This document shows positions 31,881-39,690 of a stretch of DNA of 64,000 nt, piece by piece. Source of the DNA: Candidatus Omnitrophota bacterium (GTDB taxonomy: Bacteria; Omnitrophota; Gorgyraeia; Gygaellales; Profunditerraquicolaceae). Each line of letters starts with the position of its first letter. Position 1 is the stretch's first letter. The notes under the pieces were generated by a model, which saw only the letters and a list, made by a program, of their open reading frames with translations, was not told the origin of the DNA and did not search any database. Both the position numbers and the translations under genes were made by a program. The stretch is taken from the NCBI GenBank assembly GCA_022710715.1, contig JAKLGJ010000003.1:254527-318526 (forward strand). Direction: 5' to 3'.

Positions 31881-32541
31881 ATCCCGACCTGACTATTGAA
31901 ACGATTTTTTTGCGTAATTCTTCCATGGTGTAGGTGTACGGATCGAGGTTAGATATCTCATCCGCGATATCTCTACAATCCAGCGCGTCCTCTATCCAGT
32001 TCGAGAAATCATTGGTCGGCCGTTCAAGCCTCAGTCGCGCCTCAAAAACATGGAAGTAGATCGAATCAACGGTTATCTTTTCCAGGATCCCTACAAATTC
32101 TTCCAGGTTGTTCGCAACATGGGCAGTGGGAATAATGAAACTGATCGACTTGATGAAATGAAATTCCTCGCCCGCTCCGGCGAACCTCAGTTTAGCCAGC
32201 GGCTTTTCTGTCAGGTATGTTTCGATAGTCTCCACGAACTGCTCGCGCAGGCTGCGGATCGTGGAAAACTGCACCGTGTCAATACTGGCAAGCCGTTCAG
32301 CCAGTTCGTCTTCTCCCAAGACCTGTCCGACCCAATAAGCAAAATCGTTCGGCGGCTCAGGCGAAAGATATTGGTGCTGCTCCAGAAAACGATGAGTATG
32401 ATGATAAATGCAGGAACCCGGAACCTTTTTGATCAATTCAAGCAGTTGCGGCAGGACCGAAGCACGAAGACCGGTTAATTCGGTGAGGTTCAATCGGGTG
32501 TGGAATCTGAACGGTTGTTTTGCCTGCTGCAGCGTATTCAT
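31867..32541 (-). CDS. DUF5752 family protein
   Basis: The 224-aa all-alpha-looking soluble protein has two related halves. Both contain a YHHTHRFLE / YFHVFEARLR-type helix followed by NDFAYWVGQVLGEDELAERLASID / NDFSNWIEDALDCRDIADEISNLD. This internal duplication is clear in sequence. It overlaps the OtsB gene end by 4 nt and the GT4 gene by 14 nt, so it is tied to trehalose metabolism by position. The biochemical role is unknown; a regulatory or scaffold part for the glycosyltransferases is inferred. Confidence 0.8.
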   Translation of the reverse strand: MNTLQQAKQPFRFHTRLNLTELTGLRASVLPQLLELIKKVPGSCIYHHTHRFLEQHQYLSPEPPNDFAYWVGQVLGEDELAERLASIDTVQFSTIRSLREQFVETIETYLTEKPLAKLRFAGAGEEFHFIKSISFIIPTAHVANNLEEFVGILEKITVDSIYFHVFEARLRLERPTNDFSNWIEDALDCRDIADEISNLDPYTYTMEELRKKIVSIVRSGYGKS

Positions 32542-33341
32542 GACAGTGACTTTCTAAGTTGAACGATATTGCTTAAAAGATCGTTTACTTCGTCCTGGGT
32601 ATTTAAAAAGTACTGCGCTGCGCTGCCGTCATGCGCTCCGACGACAATGGTTATGCCCTTATCCGCCAGAACGCGAAATGCGTCCTCGTCAGTTGCATCG
32701 TCACCACAGTACAGCGCAATGGCAGCATCATCCTTAACCACAGGTCGCCACTTTTCAATAAGCCACAGCGCAGCCTTCCCTTTATCCCAGAGCACCGGGG
32801 GCCTGATCTCGAGCACCATTTTCCCGCTTCTGACCTTGATCATGTTTTTCATGCTATAAGGAAGCACTATCGCGCGCGCCTTATTGCGCAGCTCGATGAT
32901 TCCCTCTATATCGACGAGGCGGAAATGAACAGACAACGTAAGCCCCTTGTCTTCAATGAACGCTCCTTTATAACTATTTATCACGGCCTGCAATTCAACC
33001 TTGACCGCCTGCAAGGTTTTTAGATACGCGTCACTGATGGTAACCGAGTGTCGTATCTCCGGGCCTTCGATTTCCAGACCGTGATTACCGATATAAACGA
33101 GACTTTCAATCCCGATTTTCTGTTTAACATCGGTTAATGCCCTGCCGCTTACGATGGCAATTCTACATAACTTCTCCTGTGAAAGCGACTTTAACAATTC
33201 CAACGTTTCCTGTGGCAGGTGAGCTTTTTGGGGGCTTGCAGCGATAGGCGCCAATGTTCCGTCAAAATCAAAGAACAAGAGCATTGCTTTTGCGCTGATC
33301 TGATCCTTTACGGTTTCCCACGCTGAAAATAAATATTTCAT
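32538..33341 (-). CDS. otsB: Trehalose-6-phosphate phosphatase
   Basis: The 267-aa HAD-superfamily enzyme has motif I LLFFDFDGTLAPIA, motif II IAIVSGRALTDV, the family-specific YIGNHGLEIEGP and motif IV YCGDDATDEDAF. It removes phosphate from trehalose-6-phosphate made by the OtsA domain encoded 1 nt upstream. The adjacent stop/start indicates translational coupling. Confidence 0.95.
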   Translation of the reverse strand: MKYLFSAWETVKDQISAKAMLLFFDFDGTLAPIAASPQKAHLPQETLELLKSLSQEKLCRIAIVSGRALTDVKQKIGIESLVYIGNHGLEIEGPEIRHSVTISDAYLKTLQAVKVELQAVINSYKGAFIEDKGLTLSVHFRLVDIEGIIELRNKARAIVLPYSMKNMIKVRSGKMVLEIRPPVLWDKGKAALWLIEKWRPVVKDDAAIALYCGDDATDEDAFRVLADKGITIVVGAHDGSAAQYFLNTQDEVNDLLSNIVQLRKSLS

Positions 33342-33342
33342 A

Positions 33343-35580
33343 TTATACTTTCTTTAGCGCAGTCAGTTCCGTAATGATGTTTGCGGCCCAGCGAAAGACA
33401 TTGTTCTCACTGACTGTCCTGCGCATATTCTCCATGCGTTTCTTTTTCTCTGCGGAAGGCATTTCAACGGCTTGGCGGATGCTGTCGGCAAAATCTTCAA
33501 TGGAATAGGGATTGATCAATACCGCATCCGTCAATTCCCTCGCCGCACCGGTAAACTGACTTAAAATAAGGCTGCCTTGCAAGTCTCGTTTTTCAGTAAC
33601 GTATTCCTTGGCCACAAGATTCATGCCGTCGTGCAAGGAGCTTACGATGCAAAGGTCAGCCAAGGCATAGAAAGGCGCTATCTCGTCAGCCGAGAAATAT
33701 CGTTTCAAATACAAGATCGGCTTCCAGTTGCCGTCAAGATATTTCCAGTTAACCTTTTCGACCAATTCGTCAATCTCCGCGATAAGGTCGTGGTAGCGTT
33801 TAATATGCGTACGGCTGGGAGCGGCAAGCTGAACAAACACAAACCTCTTGCGGTAGTGCGGATATTTTTCCAGAAAACGGTCAATGGCAAGTATCCGCTC
33901 GACAATACCTTTGGTGTAATCGATACGATCGACCCCTAAGCCGACAATCATGCCTTGCAGGTTAAACTCCTGCCGTAATTTTTCCATCTGCGATTGAGTA
34001 TCATGATTTACAGCGCCATGATCCATATGGCCATTGATACTGATGGGAAAGGCGCGGACAAAAGATTCTATGCCGAAACGCACGATGCTGAATTTTTCCG
34101 TATCCACCCTTGATTCCAGAAGCCTGTTTGCGGTATCAAGAAAATTATTACAGTGGTTCTGGACATGAAAACCGATAAGGTCGCACCCCAGTATTCCTTC
34201 GAGGATCTCTTTCTGATAAGGACATATCTGAAAAGCTTCCGGCGTTGGCCAGGGGATGTGCCAGAACAAAGCGATTTTCGCATCCGGGCGTTTCTCTTTT
34301 ATCATTTTGCCGAGCAAGGTAAAATGATAATCCTGGATAAAAATGAACGGGCTCCGGGCCGGCAATTCCTCTAAAACGCTGTCAGCGAATTTCCGATTCA
34401 CCTTCTTGTACATCAGCCAGTCTTCTTCGCGGAATATCGGCCGGGTGTGGGTATTGTGACAGAGCGGCCAAAGACCTTCGTTGGAGAAACCGTAGTAGTA
34501 TCCGTCCTCCTCTTGTTTGGAAAGCCAGACCCTTTTGAGGATATAACGATTATCTTCAGGCGGCACGCCCAATTTGTCTTTGGAATTAACGAATTTTTTA
34601 TCGGCATTACCGCTGCCGTGCGCGATCCACGTTCCACCGCACGCGCACAGAATCGGATGAATAGCCGTGACGACGCCGCTTGCCGGCCGGATGCATGAAA
34701 CAGTGCCTTTCGCCTCATCCATGACGTGCATATACGGCTCCCGGTTAGAAATGACAAATAAGGCATTGTCTCCTAATTTTGCATGGATGAGATCGCGCAG
34801 CTTAACTTCGGTCCAAAGCTCGTCTTTTTGCAGACGCAGGGAAGCCTCTTCTGACATTGTCTTGCGGGCAACCCGCAGGCTCAATGCAACTTGCTCGACT
34901 TCACTGGCCAGTTTTCCCAATTCACCTTTTTCTTTAATAGGATGTTGAGCGTCGGTTTCGCCTTTTTGGAAATGCTTGAACCATTCTGTCAGTCGCAGCA
35001 CCGGGAGCACAAAAATCTGCTTATGCAGGAAAATCGAGATCAAAACGATTAAGACAACCAGAATGATCAGGGTACTGCTTATCCTGCGCCACAATTCAGC
35101 CAGCCGGCTAAATACATAGGAAGTATCATGAATAACTTCAACCAGACCGATGAGAGTCGTGTCTTCCTCAACAACCGGAAGCACATAACTGTATACCGTA
35201 TATTCTTTAAATTGCTCGATCCCGCCACGAGGCTCCTTGGTCTGGATAACCTCGCGTAGATATGTCTTTTGTTTTTCCTTCCAGTCAAGAAACCTGCGGG
35301 TTATAGCAAACACATTTCCCTCTTTATCGTAAATAACGCAACCTTGCAGTCTCTCCCGCGTTTGGAACTTCTCAACCAGGTAATTGGCATTCTTTAAATC
35401 ATTATTTTCAAGAACATGTTTAACTGATAATTCCATGCTCTCGGCAATAGACTTTGCTTTGCGCTGAACATCATCAATAAGTTTCTCTTCTTCAAACCGC
35501 ACCTGGATAATACCAAAAACAGTAAAGGCTGCGGCCACAATGATCAAAATTGGTAAAATAAAAAGTAATATCCGTCTCAT
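33343..35580 (-). CDS. otsA: Membrane sensor-HAMP fused to trehalose-6-phosphate synthase (GT20)
   Basis: The 745-residue protein: TM1 about 4-25; extracytoplasmic sensor about 26-167 with a Cache-like YDKEGNVFAITRRFLDW and YSYVLPVVEEDTTLIGLVEV; TM2 169-191; HAMP-like coiled segment 192-250. GT20 follows over about 270-740 with NALFVISNREPY, FIQDYHFTLL, LFWHIPWPTPEAF and GVDRIDYTKGI. The catalytic half makes trehalose-6-phosphate from UDP-glucose and glucose-6-phosphate. Normal OtsA is about 450-500 aa and cytosolic, so the N-terminal sensor is unusual. GAGGTG precedes the ATG. First gene of the operon. Confidence 0.93.
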   Translation of the reverse strand: MRRILLFILPILIIVAAAFTVFGIIQVRFEEEKLIDDVQRKAKSIAESMELSVKHVLENNDLKNANYLVEKFQTRERLQGCVIYDKEGNVFAITRRFLDWKEKQKTYLREVIQTKEPRGGIEQFKEYTVYSYVLPVVEEDTTLIGLVEVIHDTSYVFSRLAELWRRISSTLIILVVLIVLISIFLHKQIFVLPVLRLTEWFKHFQKGETDAQHPIKEKGELGKLASEVEQVALSLRVARKTMSEEASLRLQKDELWTEVKLRDLIHAKLGDNALFVISNREPYMHVMDEAKGTVSCIRPASGVVTAIHPILCACGGTWIAHGSGNADKKFVNSKDKLGVPPEDNRYILKRVWLSKQEEDGYYYGFSNEGLWPLCHNTHTRPIFREEDWLMYKKVNRKFADSVLEELPARSPFIFIQDYHFTLLGKMIKEKRPDAKIALFWHIPWPTPEAFQICPYQKEILEGILGCDLIGFHVQNHCNNFLDTANRLLESRVDTEKFSIVRFGIESFVRAFPISINGHMDHGAVNHDTQSQMEKLRQEFNLQGMIVGLGVDRIDYTKGIVERILAIDRFLEKYPHYRKRFVFVQLAAPSRTHIKRYHDLIAEIDELVEKVNWKYLDGNWKPILYLKRYFSADEIAPFYALADLCIVSSLHDGMNLVAKEYVTEKRDLQGSLILSQFTGAARELTDAVLINPYSIEDFADSIRQAVEMPSAEKKKRMENMRRTVSENNVFRWAANIITELTALKKV

Positions 35581-35597
35581 AGCGCACCTCTTTCAAA

Positions 35598-35633
35598 CAA
35601 AAAAAGCCATCCTGCATTTACATGCAAGATGGC
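35598..35633 (-). terminator. Intrinsic terminator in the otsA leader
   Basis: Minus strand GCCATCTTGCAT / ATGCAGGATGGC-type stem (35633-35606) with one internal mismatch, then a T-tract (35605-35598), ending 17 nt before the otsA ATG. It lies downstream of the promoter at 35697-35725. Confidence 0.75.
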
Positions 35634-35690
35634 GGCCCGACCATCTATATCCTCCGGAGGTTTCCCACCGAACCCATTGGTCAATTTTCT
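35634..35690 (-). ncRNA. Candidate structured leader RNA of the trehalose operon
   Basis: From the predicted start near 35690 the RNA contains GACCA...TGGTC closing arms around GGGTTCGGTGGGAAACC and the palindrome CCTCCGGAGG. It then leads into the terminator stem. It resembles a riboswitch or attenuator aptamer in layout. I do not recognise it as a known class. Confidence 0.45.
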
Positions 35691-35696
35691 GATTAT

Positions 35697-35725
35697 ATTA
35701 TAAGATGGCATGAGCTTCATGTCAA
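35697..35725 (-). promoter_or_regulatory. Perfect-consensus sigma-70 promoter of the trehalose operon
   Basis: Minus strand TTGACA (35725-35720), exactly 17 nt, TATAAT (35702-35697). Confidence 0.85.
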
Positions 35726-35779
35726 GCGGTTTGCCGCACCAGTGGGTTTTTATTTTTTGCCTGCGGCAAGCGGGCGGGG

Positions 35780-35935
35780 CCTAAAGCTCTCTTTTCTTAC
35801 ATGCGTGAATAGTATTTGGCAAGATTATTGGAATAGTTCGATGCTCTAATCCATGCGGAGCCAAATGTACCCCCGCTGTCCATTTCTGAACAGCGGGGCT
35901 TTCATTGTGGGCACATTCAACGGAGGAGTTTGACT
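35780..35935. other. Intergenic segment: degenerate copy of the tRNA-Asn downstream block
   Basis: A hairpin CCCCGCTGT/ACAGCGGGG (35871-35898) is followed by GGGCACATTCAACGGAGGAG. That arrangement matches the terminator plus GGCAAATTTAACGGAGGAAT of the block after tRNA-Asn. A TTCGATGCTCTAATCC-like stretch upstream may be remains of a tRNA T arm. No gene is seen here. Confidence 0.35.
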
Positions 35936-35957
35936 TCTCAACCCGCTGTGATAGAAT
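35930..35957 (+). promoter_or_regulatory. Candidate promoter for the 137-aa membrane protein gene
   Basis: TTGACT (35930-35935), 16 nt, TAGAAT (35952-35957). Confidence 0.5.
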
Positions 35958-35977
35958 ATATTGCAGCGGGTTTTTCT
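35940..35977 (+). terminator. Hairpin with U-tract before the 137-aa gene
   Basis: AACCCGCTG (35940-35948) pairs with CAGCGGGTT (35964-35972), followed by TTTC. It overlaps the promoter, so only read-through transcripts could form it. Confidence 0.5.
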
Positions 35978-36003
35978 TTGGAGAATAATACTGGAGGCGC
36001 ATT

Positions 36004-36417
36004 ATGAAAACAGGAAAAATACTTATTGCTGCAGTGGTAGTTTCATTATTCAATGCGATTTTTTCAGGAGTTACCTGCGGATGGTTATTTAATTGGGTAT
36101 ATAAGCTCGAGCCGACAAATGTGTGGAAGCCGATGGCTGGTCCGCCCGGGATAGAGCTTTATACCGGAGAATTCCTGCTCAATATAATTCTTGTTGTTGT
36201 TTATGCGTTACTCCAAAAAGGTATTCCGGGGAAGAATAAATTAATCAAGGGGCTCGTTTTCGGATCATGCGTTTGGGCCGTTGGTATGTTACCCGGGATG
36301 TTTACAACGTACCATTTTATGACCGTGGCTACCGGCGTTGTCGTTTACTGGACCGTTCTCGGTTTGGTTGCAACACCGCTTAAAGGCCTGATGATTGCTG
36401 CCATATACGGCGACTAA
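36004..36417 (+). CDS. Four-span integral membrane protein, unknown function
   Basis: The 137-aa protein has four hydrophobic segments (6-27, 55-71, 84-103, 108-133). TM1 includes AAVVVSLFNAIFSGVTCGW; the loop after it is GPPGIELYTGEFL. TGGAGG lies 6 nt before the ATG. The stop overlaps the radical SAM ATG by one base (TAATG), so the two are coupled. Not recognised as a known family. Confidence 0.7.
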   Translation: MKTGKILIAAVVVSLFNAIFSGVTCGWLFNWVYKLEPTNVWKPMAGPPGIELYTGEFLLNIILVVVYALLQKGIPGKNKLIKGLVFGSCVWAVGMLPGMFTTYHFMTVATGVVVYWTVLGLVATPLKGLMIAAIYGD

Positions 36418-37445
36418 TGCATACCCCTCCCTTCGAACTTGGCCCCATTCGTCCCGTGGACGAGGCTGAAAGCCTGCTCATCCGCACCACGCGCGGCTGT
36501 CCCTGGAACCGCTGCGCATTCTGCGTCAATTACAAGGATATGCAATTCTCCCTGCGCTCGCTCGACGAAATAAAGCGCGACATCGCCGCCGCGGCACAGT
36601 ACTACGCGGGCGAGACTTTCGAAACATGCTTCCTGCAGGACGGAGACAGCTTCCTGATGAAAACCGCCGAACTGGTGGAACTGCTCTCCTTCCTTAAAAC
36701 AACCTTCCCCACCCTCAAGCGCATCAGCAGTTACGGCCGCGCGCAAACCATGATCCGTAAATCGGCCCAGGAGATGCAGGCCATTTGCCTCGCCGGTTTA
36801 ACCAAGCTTTATTGCGGTATGGAATCCGGCTCGGACACGGTACTGAAAAAAGTGAACAAAGGCGTAACCGCCGCGGATATTGCCGCGGCCGGCCGCAGGG
36901 CCAAGGAAGCGGGAATGTCTATTTCAGAATTCATCATCCTCGGCCTGGGCGGACAGGAATTGTGGGAGGAACACGCCCGCGAAACGGCCGGGGTTTTGAG
37001 CGGGATCAACCCGCACTTCATCCGGGTCCTTACCATCGGAGTCAAGCCCGGCTCGGGACTTGAGCGGCAGATGGAAGCGGGCGAATACACCCTGCAGACC
37101 GAGAAGAATATCATCGAAGAACAACGCTTGCTCATCGAGAATCTCAACGGCATTACCAGCCACTACGCCAATCACCATGCCGTTGACCTGCTGATGGAGG
37201 CCCGGGGCCAATTTCCCCGGGACAAACCCCGCCTGCTGGCGATCATGGATCGCTATCTCTCTTTGCCGGAGGAAGACCGCCTCAATTTCACCCTGGGAAA
37301 ACGGCTGGGCATCTACCAGCAACTCGACGACATGAACTCCGCGCAATTGCACAAACAGGTGGCCGCCCGGCTGCGCACCCTCCGCGCCGACTATCCCGGC
37401 CGGCTGGAGGAGATTTTCCACGACCTGCGCGCCCAAATAGTCTAA
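36417..37445 (+). CDS. Radical SAM protein
   Basis: The 342-aa protein has an N-terminal iron-sulfur motif in TRGCPWNRCAFC, that is C-x4-C-x2-C rather than the classical C-x3-C-x2-C. SAM-binding features include YCGMESGSDTVLKKVNKG near residue 140. A TIM-barrel core carries ISEFIILGLGGQELWEEH, and HFIRVLTIGVKPGSGLERQ follows. The spacing and the GxESGSD motif place it near Elp3/MiaB-like B12-independent radical SAM proteins of unknown substrate. The upstream gene is coupled. Confidence 0.85.
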   Translation: MHTPPFELGPIRPVDEAESLLIRTTRGCPWNRCAFCVNYKDMQFSLRSLDEIKRDIAAAAQYYAGETFETCFLQDGDSFLMKTAELVELLSFLKTTFPTLKRISSYGRAQTMIRKSAQEMQAICLAGLTKLYCGMESGSDTVLKKVNKGVTAADIAAAGRRAKEAGMSISEFIILGLGGQELWEEHARETAGVLSGINPHFIRVLTIGVKPGSGLERQMEAGEYTLQTEKNIIEEQRLLIENLNGITSHYANHHAVDLLMEARGQFPRDKPRLLAIMDRYLSLPEEDRLNFTLGKRLGIYQQLDDMNSAQLHKQVAARLRTLRADYPGRLEEIFHDLRAQIV

Positions 37446-37454
37446 GGAGCATGT

Positions 37455-37853
37455 ATGTTGGTCCCTGCCGAACGCATAATAAATGCAAACCTGGTAACGA
37501 AAAAACTGGGGCGTTGGCCGGACTTCCACGATTTTGAGGTTCTACATGTTGATATGGACCGTTCAGGTCCATTTATTACGCTGGACATTTATGGTTTCCA
37601 GGTTCATAAAGAGATCGATGCAAAAGGGCATTTTAAGTTAACGAATAAATGCATTATCACCATTCGGTTTAATGAGGTCTCTGATGTCCTATTCGAAGAT
37701 TTTAACCATCAAAATGTTTTATCCGGTCTGACGTTCGCAGATGCGGGCAGCGAAGTGAAAACAACGCTGGGCTTTTGTTACGGCATCGGCGGTTACATAG
37801 TGAGCAAAACTGTGGAGGTTGTAAAAGTTGAACCGTACGCGTTAAACGAGTAA
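37455..37853 (+). CDS. Imm50-like hypothetical protein
   Basis: This 132-aa soluble protein reads KKLGRWPDFHDFEVLHVDMDRSGPFITLDI, which resembles the Imm50/DUF pattern W-P-FHDAE...RSGP. The rest is beta-rich (NKCIITIRFNEVSDVLFEDF). Imm50 proteins are predicted immunity proteins against contact toxins, but no toxin gene is adjacent. AAGGAG 6 nt upstream fits the ATG at 37455. A shorter out-of-frame ATG at 37451 is rejected. Confidence 0.6.
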   Translation: MLVPAERIINANLVTKKLGRWPDFHDFEVLHVDMDRSGPFITLDIYGFQVHKEIDAKGHFKLTNKCIITIRFNEVSDVLFEDFNHQNVLSGLTFADAGSEVKTTLGFCYGIGGYIVSKTVEVVKVEPYALNE

Positions 37854-37883
37854 GAAAGTTTTAACCAATAAAGGAGGCCGTAC

Positions 37884-38321
37884 ATGGTGAATAAGATGAT
37901 GTTGTGGGCAGGTGTACTGGTGTGCGTATGCGCTGTGGCGACTGTTGCCGAGGCGCAGCCGTCCAGGGCAGCGAAAGCCAAACACGCGGATAGAAATGAC
38001 GACGGCAAAGTCGATAGAAAAGAATTACACATGGAGCAATCCTGGCAGCAGCGTCATCTCGATAACAACTCCTCCCCTGTCCCCGCCAGGCTTTCAGATA
38101 AAGCCCGCGCCACTACCGTGGTTGAGCAAAAATACGATGCCAACCAGGACGGCGTGCTGGAACGGGCGGAAGCCAGACAAATGGTCAAAGACAGATACGA
38201 GATCATCAAAACGCAGGGTAAAGCGAAAGTCGATTCCGCGATAGAAACGCAGTATGATGTAAATCACGACGGGGTTCTGGATAGATCAGAGGCAGCTGCG
38301 ATGATCTCCGAAAACAACTAG
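37884..38321 (+). CDS. Exported EF-hand protein
   Basis: The 145-aa protein has a signal peptide (LWAGVLVCVCAVATVAEA). Three EF-hand calcium loops follow: DRNDDGKVDRKE (about 36-47), DANQDGVLERAE (about 87-98) and DVNHDGVLDRSE (about 125-136). Each has Asp/Asn at positions 1, 3, 5 and Glu at 12. Probably a periplasmic calcium-binding protein. AAGGAGG lies upstream of the ATG. Confidence 0.88.
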   Translation: MVNKMMLWAGVLVCVCAVATVAEAQPSRAAKAKHADRNDDGKVDRKELHMEQSWQQRHLDNNSSPVPARLSDKARATTVVEQKYDANQDGVLERAEARQMVKDRYEIIKTQGKAKVDSAIETQYDVNHDGVLDRSEAAAMISENN

Positions 38322-38602
38322 GCGATTCCTCATGTTCTCGCCAAAAGCATTGAATATCATTTTGAAGTGCGTCGGGTTTATTGTGTGTATAACGATCCTG
38401 ATATTGATATACTGGAGAAAGCTTTCGATATTCTTTTGATCGGCCATGAACTTGAGCCCTGCTTCGGGCACCCAGGCCGCAACCACACGGGTGCCCTATA
38501 CGTATACTCTTCGAATTCGACAGAAAACCTCTTTATTTCGAACATCCGGCAAGGATCATTTCCTGTTATCATCCCGCTGAACTGGAAAAAGCGTTCCGGG
38601 AG

Positions 38603-39598
38603 GTGGAAAGCGCCCTCAAAAAAGGATTCTGCGCGGCGGGATTCCTTGCTTATGAAGCAGGGTACGCTTTTGAAAACAGGTTATGCCAGAATAAACGCTA
38701 CGCGTTCCCCCTCCTCTACCTGGGCTGCTATGAACACCCCGTCCGATCCAGCAGCGTTGCCGGGGATCCCCGCGACGCATATTCGCTCACCGATATCACC
38801 ATCAATACCCCGCAGGAAAAATACCGCCGCGATATCGAGCGCATCCGCAGGCATATAGAAGCCGGCGATGTGTACCAGATCACGTACTGCATCAAGATGC
38901 GCTTCGGCTGGGCAGGAGATGCGTTCAGCCTTTACCGGGCTTTGCGCAGAACGCAGCCTGTTCCGTACGCGGCATACCTGGACACGGAACAATTCAAGAT
39001 CTGCTCCCTCTCCCCGGAGATGTTCATGCAAAAGTCGGGAACAGTGTTGAGAACAAAACCCATGAAAGGAACCTGGCCGCGAGGCGGGAATTTCTTTTCG
39101 GATGCGCTTGCCGGCGCGCGCCTGCATTACGACGCGAAAAACCGCGCCGAGAACCTGATGATCACCGACCTGTTGCGCAACGATCTGGGCCGGATCGGCA
39201 CAGACATCCGCGTACCCGGGTTGTTCGAGGTGGCGCGATATAAACTGCTTTACCAGATGACTTCCAGCGTGACCGCGCGCGTGCCCGTGGATATTCCGCT
39301 CTTGCGCATTTTCTCATCCCTCTTCCCTTCCGGTTCAGTGACCGGCGCGCCTAAGATCCGGGCAATGCAGATCATCCGGGAATTGGAAACCGAGGAACGC
39401 AGGATTTACACCGGCGCTCTGGGATACATACTTCCCGACAGGAACATGTTTTTCAACATCCCGATCAGGACGCTCTTGCTGCACGAAGGCTGCGGAGAAA
39501 TGGGCATAGGCGGCGGGATCGTCTGGGACTCTACCGCTCAAGGCGAATGGGACGAAGGGATGCTCAAAGGCAGATTTTTGAAAGAATGCGCGCGCTGA
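38603..39598 (+). CDS. pabB: Aminodeoxychorismate synthase component I (start uncertain)
   Basis: Converts chorismate to 4-amino-4-deoxychorismate for folate. KPMKGTWPRG (the PIKGT-type lysine of PabB), ENLMITDLLRNDLGRIG, GSVTGAPKIRAMQIIRELE and RIYTGALGYI are present. The first standard start is GTG at 38603. Conserved coding clearly extends upstream to about 38498: the same frame reads RKPLYFEHPARIISCYHPAEL, then the expected link to KKGFCAAGFLAYEAGY. In that stretch only CTG (38459) or ATA (38498, 38504) could initiate. No separate pabA or pabC was seen. Confidence 0.88.
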   Translation: MESALKKGFCAAGFLAYEAGYAFENRLCQNKRYAFPLLYLGCYEHPVRSSSVAGDPRDAYSLTDITINTPQEKYRRDIERIRRHIEAGDVYQITYCIKMRFGWAGDAFSLYRALRRTQPVPYAAYLDTEQFKICSLSPEMFMQKSGTVLRTKPMKGTWPRGGNFFSDALAGARLHYDAKNRAENLMITDLLRNDLGRIGTDIRVPGLFEVARYKLLYQMTSSVTARVPVDIPLLRIFSSLFPSGSVTGAPKIRAMQIIRELETEERRIYTGALGYILPDRNMFFNIPIRTLLLHEGCGEMGIGGGIVWDSTAQGEWDEGMLKGRFLKECAR

Positions 39599-39613
39599 AT
39601 GCGGCAGTTCACT

Positions 39614-39646
39614 CCATGAAAAAGGCCCCGCTACGCCAGTAGCGGG
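39614..39646 (-). terminator. Bidirectional-type terminator between pabB and the barrel gene
   Basis: Stem GGCCCCGCTAC / GTAGCGGGGCC-type hairpin with a T-run on the minus strand. It follows the stop of the minus-strand barrel gene at 39691. Confidence 0.8.
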
Positions 39647-39690
39647 GCCTCGATCAAGCCAACCTGCCGACAACAACCGGGGAATGCCGA

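Noticed and set aside
35781-36053. 90-aa minus-strand ORF with a GLEHRT peptide
   Set aside because: Low-complexity, no ribosome-binding site, overlaps terminator hairpins and the start of the 137-aa gene; probably tRNA-derived noise.
38367-38858. 163-aa plus-strand ORF overlapping pabB
   Set aside because: Out of frame with the conserved pabB reading over most of its length; the first 40 residues lack a recognisable family. It may hide a short remnant but is not supported.
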